Shown: positions 58,601 to 61,728 of the stretch, in pieces
How positions within the stretch are numbered: position 1 is the first letter of the stretch
Layout: the number at the start of each line of letters is the position of its first letter
From: Heterobilharzia americana
Taxonomy: Eukaryota > Platyhelminthes > Trematoda > Strigeidida > Schistosomatidae
Direction of reading: 5' to 3'
Assembly (NCBI GenBank): GCA_944470555.2
Contig: OX104128.1
Location: forward strand, 64,177,257-64,241,256
Length of the DNA stretch: 64,000 bases
The notes under the pieces: generated by a model
Database searches by the model: none
Told to the model about the DNA's origin: nothing
What the model saw: the letters and a program-made list of their open reading frames with translations, nothing else
Translations under genes and position numbers: made by a program

Positions 58601-60415
58601 GTTGAAGTAAGATTCTCAAATGATTTTATTGGATGGTTGAGATGAGTTTATCTTGTTTATGTGAAGTAAATGAATAGTTTTCCAGAAAAGTAATCACATA
58701 GTGTACTATAAATAAATTTGTAATGAATCTATTTACACAATAATAACTTATCCTTTAGGTAATACTTTATCACTTTAACAAACTGTTTAGGAATTAACAG
58801 GAATTAACACAAAGAACTGAATGAATTTGGTGCCCAAATTTTTCTAAACAGTCAAATTTATCTTTTGCCTGAAAACATTAGAGCTTAATTTGAATTATAT
58901 TATTTCATCCATCCAGATCAACCTAGGACCAGGCATTACTGCGTAACGGTCTGAATTGCCACACCTCACATAAATACATCAAGTAAAAAGGCAGTGAGGC
59001 GCAAGATGAAGATAAGAGAGAAACGAAGAATGAGAAAGTGGTGATATTCGGTATAGCGTCATTAAGATGAGGATAATGTATGTATACATGTGCTTCATTG
59101 AGATCGGTTCTGAGCCATATCACCTTGAGTCTCTAGCCACTGGTTCCTCTTGTCCCACAAACCCCACCACCTAGTCTGCATCACTCCACATGGCTCAAAC
59201 TAACAGTCAAAGACTTCATACATTGATGCCATGTTTTATTACAATGTATTGATTCATTCTCTATTTCACAAACTCTTCATTGACACAATAAAAGTTCATG
59301 CAAGGAATCTGTAAAAGCCTAATGAACAAATCTAGTATAATTTAGTAGTGATTTTGAAAGAATAAATGGTTCTTTTACGGGAAAAGTTGTTATCCATGGT
59401 GTTAGAAAATGTACTGATAAGAATTTTTTTTTTGAATTCCAACTGAATTTGCCTTTCAGTGAGAAGAATATTACGTCATATCACAGTTCCATTAAAGCAG
59501 TTAATTCTTGAGGATTGATATACTTTGAGTCATTTCACCTAATTGACTTATTAGCTGAGATTTATGGATATGAATAGTAGCAAAGTAATCTAATATATAA
59601 CGTAGCAGGAATGTAACGATAATCAACAGTATGCATGTGTACTAAACTCAGATGATGGTAAAAAATGATTCTACTATATTGGCCTGTAATTGTGTTTACT
59701 CTTAAATGACAGTTCTATTAGCAACGCATCAGATAAATTTCGGTAAAATATTTTCATTTGAATTTGTCGTAATTTATCAAGAAAATTCATTTCAAAACTT
59801 AAATGACAAAAATGACACTATAAATTGTAACTACTTTTTAAGCTTTTATAGTAGTATATTCTACATGCATGTTGCTAGCTAAAAGGCGCATTTCTGTAAA
59901 TATCATGACTTTACAGCCTACTGTCGATTAAATCCTCCTTGTAAATAGCTGATAACTTGTATTAGAAACTTTCACACGAATAGCTATCCCTCCCCCTTGT
60001 TATCTCCTGTCAAGTATCAGGAATTATTACTGTCCATAGTGTCAGTAGGTTAGTAAGTAGATCAAAAACTACTCCAGAGAGCTGGGGGCGGGGGATGAGA
60101 GTATCGAAGTTGCGAATAAAAAAAGCATAAGTAATTTGCTTCAATGAAACTCAATAAAAACATATTTAAACTATTTGGATTCATCTACATTTCGAATATG
60201 GTTCTGTTAGTACTGTAACGAAAACTTACTTAGTACTTCTAAATATGTTTTTCTCCTTAATAATGGATGATTATTAACTGGTACCGGAGTAACTTGACAT
60301 TCATATTCTCCAGCATCATCACGTTGAACATCTGTAATTTGAAGTGTATGCTCACCTCGTCCAACATCTCCAATTATTCGAAATCGAGAATAACCCGGTA
60401 TAGAACGGTCATATC
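8817..60415 (-). CDS. Nephrin/SNS-like multi-Ig adhesion receptor gene, nine internal exons (partial at both ends)
   Basis: Exons in gene order are 60415-60230, 55820-55599, 52282-52082, 45206-44724, 29939-29568, 23182-23057, 21381-21288, 11772-11447 and 9113-8817. Each has AG/GT borders and they join in one open frame of about 769 residues. Numbering from the first visible codon: Ig1 second half (1-62), Ig2 (63-203), Ig3 (204-364), Ig4 (365-488), Ig5 (489-about 580), Ig6 (to about 750) and the start of Ig7. Each complete domain has the B-strand Cys, C-strand Trp and F-strand Cys. Nephrin-group proteins are type I membrane adhesion receptors (slit diaphragm, myoblast fusion, synapse choice). 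In flatworms a role in protonephridia or muscle is plausible but inferred. The start, signal peptide, membrane helix and tail are not visible. Intron sizes run 4.4, 3.3, 6.9, 14.8, 6.4, 1.7, 9.5 and 2.3 kb, swollen by transposons. Other long Ig receptors remain possible. Confidence 0.82.
10935..11370. mobile_element. SMalpha-type SINE pair, head to head, two tRNA-like heads
   Basis: Minus-facing unit: tail 10935-11040, hammerhead about 11038-11095, tRNA-like head 11115-11195. Then about 30-40 bp, then a plus-facing unit: head from about 11235 (GATCTAGTGGATAATG), hammerhead remnant 11310-11355 (CTGACGAGTTCC) and the TGCATTCCACTGCTAG word. Each half is a recognisable SMalpha-like unit, so this is the clearest mirror dimer of the family. 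It sits just downstream of exon h, in the intron between exons h and i. Confidence 0.75.
11038..11095 (-). ncRNA. Hammerhead ribozyme, SMalpha type, core intact
   Basis: On the minus strand: ACATCCAC, CTGATGA, TTCCCAAATAGAAC, GAAA, CGGGCATC, then TTGTATTCTG. All the core bases (CTGATGA, GAAA and a permissible ATC cleavage triplet) are present, but stems I and II contain mismatches relative to other copies. Confidence 0.62.
11447..11772 (-). CDS. Exon h: end of Ig5 and first half of Ig6, with a poly-Gln run
   Basis: 326 bp, enters in phase 2 and leaves in phase 1 (acceptor TTCTATCTACATAG, donor GTAAAATAT). It starts with the F-strand Cys of Ig5 (CLARNTATNDEW), crosses a linker ILNVLFPPQRVSLSF, and gives the B strand LVINCQADSS and C strand VITWRHY of Ig6. 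It then carries LLQQQQQQQRQK, encoded by a CAA run (GTT repeats on the plus strand at 11511-11535). The tail TNTINTSEGEKCKLLELK is hydrophilic. The donor GTAAAA is weaker than those of most other exons. Confidence 0.84.
11970..12140 (+). mobile_element. CTGAGGA-family SINE, short mirror remnant
   Basis: The left arm (TGGTATTCATTATGGAGTGAC through AATGCACTAG) and right arm (AGGAAACAGCTGTTCAGTAC through CTCCAACTGATGTTTGTC) face each other with no tRNA head between them, as if the centre had been deleted. Only the GAAACAGCTGTT half of a hammerhead remains. Confidence 0.55.
12140..13220. other. Intronic, nothing recognised
   Basis: AT-rich sequence inside the 9.5-kb intron between exons g and h. 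I see no splice-bounded open frame, RNA gene or known repeat here. Confidence 0.5.
13225..13655 (-). pseudogene. Penelope-like element fragment (end of the GIY-YIG ORF)
   Basis: On the minus strand it encodes HVHGHEFNFDDVEILDRRN, then MKNVREFLKA with a frameshift, followed by a Q/S/N-rich tail (DSSLHTGVSAGDVCRDDES). These match the C-terminal part of the larger fragment at 20165-21015, where a GIY-YIG domain precedes them. Penelope-like elements encode a reverse transcriptase and GIY-YIG endonuclease. Its upstream end abuts a plus-strand LINE fragment at about 13655. Confidence 0.72.
13655..13835 (+). mobile_element. RTE-like LINE, short 3' end
   Basis: Only the last 180 bp of the element: the GTTGGGCATCGCCGGTGAGG block through GGAACCCAAGGGAC and an (AAT)n tail. 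It is strongly 5'-truncated and joined directly to the reversed Penelope fragment. Confidence 0.82.
13840..15262. other. Intronic; possible unlisted repeat at 14550-15010
   Basis: Mostly AT-rich. From about 14550 to 15010 the base composition is clearly more balanced, with words such as GGTTTCTCACCACCCAAGTCG and ACGACTGAGAAACGACTCGG, the look of an old interspersed repeat. No copy of it was found elsewhere in the window and no open frame of note is present. Confidence 0.4.
15267..16712 (-). mobile_element. RTE-like LINE copy, minus strand, 1.4 kb
   Basis: The 3' end is at 15267 (reverse of GGAACCCAAGGGACAAATAATAA). Translated pieces run from KNWHGITLLSIPSKIVCRII and the LNFIDF-equivalent region through IQQLYEDATCEVIHNGKHSD and on to the terminal RNPRD. 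Frames are broken throughout. About 600 bp of it (15890-16500) is nearly identical, inverted, to part of the LINE at 18612-19935. Confidence 0.85.
16715..18610. other. Intronic spacer between two inverted LINEs; family C repeat at 17450-17690
   Basis: AT-rich. The stretch 17450-17690 carries GGAAGCC..AGTCCTAGGC and TTGGCACTCATCATCAAGGC, diverged from the family C repeat at 1300-1480. No gene is seen; the 65-codon open stretch at 18003 is chance. Confidence 0.5.
18612..19935 (+). mobile_element. RTE-like LINE copy, plus strand, mosaic
   Basis: It starts in the RT region (AGGCTTCAGAAAGAACAAATC), contains IQQLYEDATCEVIHNGKHSD and SNKLQTFINRCRIHSRSLET, and ends TCCACTAGGAACCCAAGGGAAT. Its middle is nearly identical to the inverted copy at 15890-16500, while its last 500 bp is closest to the LINE at 5840-7835, sharing indels such as the doubled RCRIHSRS region. 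Several stops and frameshifts. Confidence 0.86.
20165..21015 (+). pseudogene. Penelope-like element: GIY-YIG endonuclease region
   Basis: Near-continuous frames give ISEITTRLLRPLRISVVHKP, then NIIYKINWNNCSQHYIGQGG (the GIY and YIG motifs appear as IIY and YIG), the LRLHQHKLAIKR block with the domain's Arg/His region, HDISSIISMHV, GHEFNFDNEEILDKRN and NVREFQEAWHSD. This is the C-terminal endonuclease of Penelope-like retroelements. The tail is Ser/Gln/Asn-rich. The reverse transcriptase part is missing, so it is 5'-truncated. It lies on the plus strand in the 9.5-kb intron just 3' of exon g. Confidence 0.82.
21288..21381 (-). CDS. Exon g: 94-bp exon, middle of Ig5
   Basis: A very short exon found by looking for the missing middle of Ig5. 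The acceptor is AAAAAACCAG and the donor GTAAGTTTTC. It enters in phase 1 and leaves in phase 2, exactly what exon f (ends with one base) and exon h (starts with one base) need. It encodes PSSGEPIIIGKQ, then SIRLKIVPQKEDNGAQYQ: the D and E strands and the D-x-G-x-Y part of the F strand. The next exon begins with the Cys, restoring Y-Q-C. The phase and motif fit on both sides make this strong despite the length. Confidence 0.86.
22032..22112 (-). mobile_element. SMalpha-type SINE tail
   Basis: Reverse of the family tail: TTGCTTGTATTACACCGTTG, GAATTGATCAGTCTCTGTTGG, and CGGATGCCTCGA. It is joined directly to the (AAT)n tail of the next LINE. Confidence 0.72.
22117..22697 (-). mobile_element. 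RTE-like LINE 3' end, minus strand
   Basis: Starts with (ATT)n and TGTCCCTTGGGTTCC, the reversed family terminus. The frame remnants cover the LYGSE..VTK..SNKLQ region through RNPRD. 5' truncation at about 22697, after the ARQ(E)FI block. Confidence 0.84.
23057..23182 (-). CDS. Exon f: first part of Ig5
   Basis: 126 bp, phase 1 on both sides; acceptor CTTACTTTCAG, donor GTGAGTGAATTTG. It encodes PPDVPKIIGYKSE (A strand), LLELTCTTKGGNPRPELQW (B-strand Cys, then C-strand Trp) and FK. The TTKGGNP.P.LQW pattern is the classic I-set B-C loop. The exon stops right after the Trp strand, so the rest of Ig5 must be on later exons; it continues in the 94-bp exon g. Confidence 0.88.
23275..23530. mobile_element. 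SMalpha-type SINE, mirror copy with one central tRNA-like head
   Basis: A minus-facing arm (23275-23340, decayed hammerhead with TTGACGA), a plus-facing tRNA-like head (A box near GGCCTAGTGGATAA at 23351; B box GGGTTCGAGTCTC at 23411-23423) and a plus-facing arm with CTGACGAGTCCC at about 23464. The GGACGAAA half has become GTAGGAAAC, so the plus ribozyme is broken. It lies about 90 bp upstream (in gene sense) of exon f. Confidence 0.75.
23925..24385 (+). mobile_element. RTE-like LINE 3' end
   Basis: From CTCAGAGACTTGGCGCGTTTC through CCATTAGGAACCCAAGGGAT. It encodes remnants of SNKLKTFINNCHLRWLVTED, the PLRRP-like GHTLRRP block and the terminal region. Located in the 6.4-kb intron between exons e and f. 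Confidence 0.84.
24390..25325. other. Intronic, nothing recognised
   Basis: AT-rich; a short ACTTCATCAAGACTGCTTAT word at about 24582 resembles ones at 30087 and 56866 and may be part of an old repeat. Confidence 0.45.
25330..25440 (-). mobile_element. SMalpha-type SINE arm
   Basis: Reverse of the hammerhead arm: AATCCAGG, TGTCCTACTTGGGACTCATTAGG, ATGCACC, CTCAGTGACTGATAGTG. The core reads CTAATGA instead of CTGATGA, so it is dead. Confidence 0.6.
25490..25805 (+). mobile_element. CTGAGGA-family SINE, right half with middle module
   Basis: The middle module (GAGGACAGTTACTCAACGATGA, CATGAGCTAACAGAAGTTGG) is followed by a good tRNA-like head (TGGCTCAATGGTGAAATGC; GGTCACGGGTTCGATCCC), a hammerhead and the tail CTTTGTTCCTTCAACTGATG. 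It is the best-preserved tRNA-like head of this family in the window. Confidence 0.78.
25700..25755 (+). ncRNA. Hammerhead ribozyme, CTGAGGA family
   Basis: CTGAGGA (25706-25712), a GTTC arm with a CATACTAGTT loop and GGAC (25727-25730), GAAA (25731-25734), CAGCCGTT then CAGTGC. All core elements are present; the cleavage triplet is GTT, acceptable under the NUH rule, and stem II has one G-U-type pair. Confidence 0.68.
26527..26760. mobile_element. Two tRNA-like heads facing away from each other (third SINE family)
   Basis: On the minus strand (26527-26595) there is TTAGTTGGTAGAGTGCTGG and a perfect B box GGTTCGAATCC. On the plus strand (26632-26705) there is TTGCTCAGTTGGCGGAGCTC, CTTCTAACTCAAAGGTCGC and GCTCGAATCC. 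Each looks like a tRNA D and T arm but lacks a pairing acceptor stem, so neither is a functional tRNA. The plus head is followed by the unique-looking tail TTCACTTCACCTCGATCAG. A hammerhead core was not found. Confidence 0.65.
27095..27470 (-). repeat. Family C interspersed repeat, minus copy
   Basis: The words GCAAAGTTGCTGATC, CCTTGTTGATAAGTGCCAAC and GGTTTCCTTCTGATTGACTC are a diverged reverse of the GTTGGCACTCGTCAGCAAGG block seen at 1354. No coding capacity. Confidence 0.45.
28372..29228 (+). mobile_element. RTE-like LINE copy, best-preserved C-terminal frame
   Basis: It contains the active-site region DLDFANDDLCLMS (from an F-A-D-D motif with an inserted residue), then after a frameshift a 222-codon open frame (28508-29176): KTEVMKI, SSFTYLESTVSTTGGTDEDV, KSVLLYGSETWRVTKGISNK, LLKIRWPEKISNKELWERTN, RRKWRWVGHTLRRPTEDITH. 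This is the thumb and C-terminal zinc-knuckle-like region of endonuclease/RT proteins. It ends CCACTGGGAACCCAAGGGACT plus (AAT)n. The longest intact frame suggests a relatively recent insertion. Confidence 0.88.
29568..29939 (-). CDS. Exon e: complete Ig4
   Basis: 372 bp, phase 1 on both sides; acceptor TTTAATAATAG, donor GTAAGTTC. It encodes APANVTISVES (A strand), KTLTCKTAPYYG (first Cys), ATIKWLFQAAG (Trp), IQITIRAEDDRSYIDCLAW (E-F strands with the second Cys) and ARVRLDII (G strand). The junction with exon d reads IYVK-Y-APANVTI, and with exon f LDII-Y-PPDVPKI, both natural inter-domain linkers. The intron before it is the longest in the window (14.8 kb) and holds the LINE and SINE copies between 30 and 44.5 kb. 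Confidence 0.88.
29940..31155. other. Intronic, with a small hairpin at about 30088-30121
   Basis: The start of the 14.8-kb intron. The string GCTTCATCAAGACTGAC is followed by GAGTCGATGAAGC, a short foldback seen in similar form elsewhere in the window. Otherwise AT-rich with no supported gene. Confidence 0.45.
31160..32012 (+). mobile_element. RTE-like LINE copy
   Basis: Starts in the active-site region (DLDFANDYDLYLMS in frame pieces), contains NVEKTEVMKISSQQQHQQQ, a broken TYLGSS block and SLLKIRWPE, and ends ATGTTCCACTAGGAACCCAAGGG. It has frameshifts and lacks the tidy (AAT)n tail, ending in an A-rich run instead. Confidence 0.84.
32336..33700 (-). mobile_element. RTE-like LINE copy with an internal deletion, minus strand
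   Basis: The 3' terminus (reverse of GGAATCCAAGGGAAAAATAAT) is followed after only about 90 bp by the VIHNGKRSD..VRQGCLLSP RT block, so most of the C-terminal part (roughly 0.85 kb by comparison with the copy at 5840) is deleted. The copy then runs upstream through the RT fingers into the linker between endonuclease and RT (33000-33700), the most 5' RT-side sequence of any minus copy here. Confidence 0.82.
33705..37960. other. Long intronic stretch; degraded SMalpha remnant at 36600-36800
   Basis: About 4.2 kb of AT-rich intron. A hairpin-like string lies at 34975-35035 (GACTGCTTGGTTGGGGTCC and ACCAACCAGTGGTTGAGGAG). At 36600-36800 the words CATATAAGCTCCTAAGCGAA, CCCAGATAAGATGAAATGCG and TCTGGATTCCTGCGCTAG are decayed SMalpha tail and hammerhead words. 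No gene is supported. Confidence 0.5.
37965..38965 (-). mobile_element. RTE-like LINE copy with an internal deletion, minus strand
   Basis: The 3' end reads TTGTCCTCCTAGTTCCTAGTG reversed. After about 200 bp it jumps into the FVDDDDLCLMS active-site region and continues through VIHNGKFSDDFEVETGRS, the KLLGRIILERLKMLSIQNYH fingers block and the KIPPDWKKNYLVKLQKEGG block, so about 0.6 kb is missing. Its sequence groups with the copies at 43.2 and 53.4 kb (shared ..IMQQTVSSEKMR and the CCATATGACGGCGAAACATG-type words). Confidence 0.83.
39215..39770. mobile_element. CTGAGGA-family SINE, full-length mirror dimer
   Basis: Minus unit: tail from 39215, GGGACTCCTCAGCAGTAC (reversed CTGAGGA arm at about 39325), then a tRNA-like head reversed (GATCGAACCCAGGG; TAGCCACTGG). 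Middle module 39410-39590 (CAGTTCGCAATATAGCGCGA). Plus unit: head GGCTCAGTTGCAAAG..GGAACCTGAAGGTCC, then CTGCTGAGGTCTCC..GGACGAAAGAGCTGTTCAG, then the tail to 39770. Both units are complete, which defines the full family layout. Both ribozyme cores carry mutations (GAAT for GAAA; CTGAGGT for CTGAGGA). Confidence 0.72.
40478..40662 (+). mobile_element. RTE-like LINE, short 3' end with a long (AAT)n tail
   Basis: About 145 bp of element (GAGGGTGACATGAAGGAGAT through CTAGAAACCCAAGGGACG), then 12 or more AAT units (40622-40660). The tail length suggests expansion after insertion. Confidence 0.84.
40665..43235. other. Intronic; family C repeat at 42430-42590
   Basis: AT-rich. At 42430-42590 on the minus strand lies TTGGTCACGGGAGTGCAATC, CTGAATTCTATCGATCATA and GCAACATGGCAACCAAGC, matching 1170-1260. 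Nothing else recognised; the 69-codon frame at 40935 has no family resemblance. Confidence 0.5.
43238..44505 (+). mobile_element. RTE-like LINE copy with an internal CTAC microsatellite
   Basis: Starts in the RT region (TRVIHNGKFSDHFEVETGRS-like), contains NAEKTVVMKIPNQQQQQQQ, then a run of CTAC units (about 43722-43816) where other copies encode F-T-Y-L-G, and ends CAGCAGGAACCCGAGAGACAA. Its closest relative is the inverted copy at 53409-55335. It sits within 250 bp of exon d, in the 14.8-kb intron. Confidence 0.84.
44724..45206 (-). CDS. Exon d: complete Ig3
   Basis: 483 bp, phase 1 on both sides; acceptor TTCTTCTTCATAG, donor GTAAGATC. A whole Ig domain in one exon: PPGPPKIVSPE (A strand, with the proline pair common at nephrin-family domain starts), LRAVCVSSPPG (first Cys), GLFWRWL (C-strand Trp), a long acidic and Gly-rich insert (GGRGG, roughly residues 75-85 of the exon) and AAKLVCETGH (second Cys). 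At 160 codons it is clearly longer than the usual 95-100 residues per Ig domain. The extra length lies between the C and E strands. Confidence 0.87.
45207..46420. other. Intronic, nothing recognised
   Basis: AT-rich part of the 6.9-kb intron between exons c and d. A CTGAGGA-family tail remnant follows at 46420-46490 (ACAGATGTCTAGTGCTCCC, CTCCAACTGATGTATACC). Confidence 0.5.
46960..47470 (+). pseudogene. Penelope-like element fragment, second family (GIY-YIG region)
   Basis: Frame pieces give NVLLQCFSCKKLFGQCVK, CVYQFTYSCGAEYINRT (GIY as VYQ and YIG as YIN, a likely inactivating change), VHEHYLAWLAKREQKC, SSIKEHLMNSGHLAPF and FKIVYRVRSNHSKFKSALYM. The C-x-C before the second motif and the spacing fit GIY-YIG domains of Penelope-like elements, but the sequence is clearly different from the copy at 20165, so two families are present. 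Confidence 0.72.
48112..48575 (-). mobile_element. CTGAGGA-family SINE, minus copy with intact hammerhead, followed by a second tail
   Basis: Read on the minus strand: middle module (48480-48305), tRNA-like head (GGCTCAACGGTAACACGC; GTGGGTTCGATCCCTG), hammerhead (48225-48165) and tail to 48112. At 48515-48570 the tail recurs in the same orientation (TTATTCATCGTAGACTGATA), broken off after GGAGGAAGAAAGG, so two insertions lie in tandem. Confidence 0.78.
48165..48225 (-). ncRNA. Hammerhead ribozyme, CTGAGGA family, intact core
   Basis: On the minus strand: CACTG, CTGAGGA (48214-48208), GTCC (48207-48204), loop CATACTAGTT, GGAC (48193-48190), GAAA (48189-48186), CAGCTATC, then CCTTGCTCCC. Every core base and stem II (GTCC with GGAC) is present, and ATC fits the cleavage rule. 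Stem I pairing (CACTG with the bases after cleavage) is weaker here because CAGTG has become CTTGC. Confidence 0.7.
49050..49262. mobile_element. SMalpha-type SINE, minus hammerhead arm plus forward tail
   Basis: A reversed arm 49055-49130 (ATTTCATCCTATTTGGGACTC, GTCAGCTGGATGTATCTGCC) joins directly to a forward tail 49130-49262 (CTGCTAGCCACTGTCCACC, GGCAATATCGAGGCATCC, AACGACGATGTAATACAAGC). The tRNA-like centre and plus hammerhead are deleted. The minus hammerhead keeps CTGACGA, GTCCCAAATAGGAT, GAAA. Confidence 0.72.
49800..50000 (-). pseudogene. Penelope-like element fragment, second family
   Basis: On the minus strand: FLHQRHLKICKKSKQKLL and TTTMCIYQFTCSCAVV, matching CVYQFTYSCGAEYI in the fragment at 46960-47470. 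After CSC the frame is broken (likely frameshift), then CYPKQFKNTILRGYREEKW. Too short to say more. Confidence 0.6.
50545..50795. mobile_element. SMalpha-type SINE, minus head and forward tail
   Basis: Reversed spacer and tRNA-like head (CTGCCTCCCAGTGAGTGATG; CGTTACCCACTACACCACCG, the reverse of a GGTGTAGTGGGTAACG A-box region), followed by a forward tail (GCTAGCCACTGCCCATC; GGCAATATCGAGGCATCCGC; GACGGTGTAACACAAGC). Confidence 0.72.
51115..51300 (+). mobile_element. SMalpha-type SINE, forward head and decayed hammerhead
   Basis: tRNA-like head (ATTATCTAGTGGATAACAC; CCAGTTCGAGTCCAAT), spacer AGGAGGCAGGTACATCC, then CTGACAAGTCTCAGATAAAA in place of CTGACGAGTCCCAAATAGGA, and GCAGGATTCCACTATTAGCC. 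The ribozyme core is lost. Confidence 0.7.
51670..52015 (+). mobile_element. CTGAGGA-family SINE, right half with middle module
   Basis: Middle module (CTCATTAGTGACTTGC; GTGACAGTCGCGCTATG; TGACAGAAGTTGGAAATTG), a worn tRNA-like head (GAAACCTGAAGGTCGTGAG), then CTGAGCAGTCCCATACTAGG, ACGAAACAGCTGTCTAGTGC and the tail to AATACTAATTCT. The core has CTGAGCA instead of CTGAGGA. It lies about 65 bp past the donor of exon c. Confidence 0.72.
52082..52282 (-). CDS. Exon c: second half of Ig2
   Basis: 201 bp, phase 1 on both sides. The acceptor is a long T tract ending CCAG; the donor is GTAAGTTACTG. The open frame reads SLLKVWGKLHPLISVENV, then LKAGLEDGDEIVCSVSNAAT, which is the D-x-D-x-I-x-C F strand with the second Cys of Ig2, and SVAVTIDVH as the G strand. 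There is no start codon and the exon is short. The junction to the next exon gives IDVH-T-PPGPPKI, a normal Ig2-Ig3 boundary. Confidence 0.85.
52283..53405. other. Intronic, nothing recognised
   Basis: AT-rich intron between exons b and c, before the LINE. Confidence 0.5.
53409..55335 (-). mobile_element. RTE-like LINE copy, minus strand, 1.9 kb, with internal microsatellites
   Basis: The 3' end at 53409 reads GTCCCTCGGGTTCC reversed. On the minus strand it contains the LLGRIISKRLKMLSIQNYHR fingers block, LNFIDFKNAFDGVDREVIWW (RT block with F-D catalytic region), HNGNFSDAFEVKI-like sequence, and near 54126-54215 a (CTAC)n run replacing F-T-Y-L-G. A second short-unit run (GTGCAGTGCAGTGGAGTG-type) lies at 53966-54012. 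It is the nearest relative, inverted, of the LINE at 43238-44505. Confidence 0.86.
55599..55820 (-). CDS. Exon b: first half of Ig2
   Basis: 222 bp with phase-1 borders; the acceptor is GCATAAATTTAG and the donor GTAAGATG. It encodes KPNEPQILY, a B strand IDLICLAAGG with the domain's first Cys, and a C strand FKWLLNRKE with the Trp. After splicing to the previous exon the junction reads YLEVL-I-KPNEPQI, the usual short Ig1-Ig2 linker, so nothing seems to be missing between them. The end of the exon (ETKSKTPKSTTEIAKM) is a hydrophilic C'-D loop. Confidence 0.87.
55821..56930. other. Intronic, nothing recognised
   Basis: AT-rich; a short ACTTCATCAAAACCGACTAC word at about 56866 is shared with 24582 and 30087. 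Confidence 0.45.
56931..58425 (-). mobile_element. RTE-like LINE copy, minus strand, 1.5 kb
   Basis: Starts (ATT)-rich then TTGTCCCTTGAGTTCC. The minus strand encodes LNFIDFEKAFDSVDRQAIWK, LLQHYGIPQTFVNLIQQLHK, VIHNGKLSDATEVKTGVKQG and CLLSPTIFLIVVNW, the best-preserved RT core here, then NEVTSFIHLCRQ and NINNKELTMA-type blocks. A (CCAGACAG)-type repeat lies at 57258-57332. It groups with the copy at 61.7 kb (same AGTAAAACATACGGATTCAC terminus). Confidence 0.87.
58430..60229. other. Intronic, nothing recognised
   Basis: AT-rich part of the 4.4-kb intron between exons a and b. No splice-bounded frame or repeat noted. Confidence 0.5.
60230..60415 (-). CDS. Exon a: second half of Ig1, nephrin-type signature
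   Basis: 186 bp, entered by a phase-1 intron after TTCTCAG and left by GTAAGTTTTC in phase 1. It encodes IPGYSRFRIIGD, then GEHTLQITDVQRDDAGEYEC. The D-x-A/G-x-Y-x-C is the Ig F strand, and the PGYSR(F/Y) plus (I/V)GD motif is the part of Ig1 most typical of nephrin, sticks-and-stones and hibris. The preceding exon must supply the first base of a Gly or Arg-type codon plus the B and C strands (Cys and Trp). I looked for it between 60416 and 64000 and found no convincing candidate. It may lie beyond the window. Confidence 0.88.
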
Positions 60416-60874
60416 CTGAGAAGTAAAGATGAAAATGTTTGCTTATAATTTTTTTCCACAAATATTTAACTGAAAATTGGCATAGAAACTTACTACAAAT
60501 GCGAAAGTATGAATTCCATTATGTGAATGGTTTGTCAGTTTGACTGATAGCCTATATGTTAGTCACAGTTATTTGTTTGTTACTTTAATCACATTTTAAC
60601 TGTTCAGTTCACGTAATAATGAGAAACTGGAGAGTAAGCATAAATGCTTTTCATCTGTTGAAAATTGCATGGTTACCAAGAATGCTTGTAGTCATATTGG
60701 TACTTCTGTGTTTATCCCCAGATTCTAGTGGTCTAGCAGTGAGTTGCAACAAGTTTCATGCTGTTAAATTCTGGATGTAAACCAATAGGTTTGGATGCAG
60801 CATTTAATACCACACTTAACCCAGTGCTTGATTATTTATATACTTCATGCAAGATGCTGTAAATTAAGAACGTT

Positions 60875-60990
60875 CATCTAGTCCGATTCAGGACTGGTCA
60901 GCTGGATATCCCTATACCCCAATGACTGGGCCTGTCCAGCTGATGAGTGCCGAATACAACAAAACACCTCAAATGAAGTCCTCTACCAAC
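60875..60990. mobile_element. SMalpha-type SINE remnant, two opposed hammerhead arms
   Basis: A reversed arm (TAGTCCGATTCAGGACTGGTC, AGCTGGATATCC) is followed by CCCCAATGACTGGGCC and a forward arm (GTCCAGCTGATGAGTGCCGA). The tRNA-like head is gone. The forward core has CTGATGA but lacks a pairing GGAC-GAAA half. Confidence 0.6.
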
Positions 60991-61728
60991 CATCATCAAG
61001 TCACTTATAACGATGAATACTCAAACAATTATCAAGAAAACCACACAGGAATTCATATTTCCAACAGAGTTCGATAGATTAGATCAACCATTATAGTGAA
61101 GAATTACGGACATCTACAAACAATAATAATAATAATAATGAGTCTTTATATCATTTAGGGAATACTCACATCTACATTGGAACATATGTAAATGTATGAT
61201 TCGCTTCACTCAATCATATTCTAAATGGAATCAGTAAAGCAATCGATAGACTCACCTAACTAACTTTCAGGTTTCTAAATCCCTTTACCAACCAACTAAA
61301 AGCAGGTATGTATGCTAAGACAACTGGAAAAACCTCATTTCTGAGGTGTATCAAAGAGGGATATTGAATAAAATATTTTTAGAGCAATATGCTTAACTGC
61401 ATAATTATTATCAAATTTCATGAATCAGCATGAAAATAGACCAAAGACAGAGGATATAAAATGATTACATGTATAGATATATGCGGTTATAATGATATCT
61501 ACTTACTCCCATGGCAATTATTTAACTATCTGGTATAATTAAGTTAAACAAATGTATATATATTACTGGAAATAGAAAATTTTGTTTACGTATGCTGTTT
61601 GCTTCATCTTTATTGAATCTTAATTGCAATGTTATCTATAATCAATCAGATTAGACACAAATCCAGGACAGTTTATCTATTTCAAGGTGACATATTCATT
61701 ATTTAACTTCACACATCATATTCCGAAT

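Noticed and set aside
60500..60560. Candidate upstream exon of the Ig gene ending at GTAAGTTTC (about 60495)
   Set aside because: The frame read before the donor (LTNHSHNGIHTFAFV) has no Ig B or C strand and its phase (0) does not fit exon a (needs 1).
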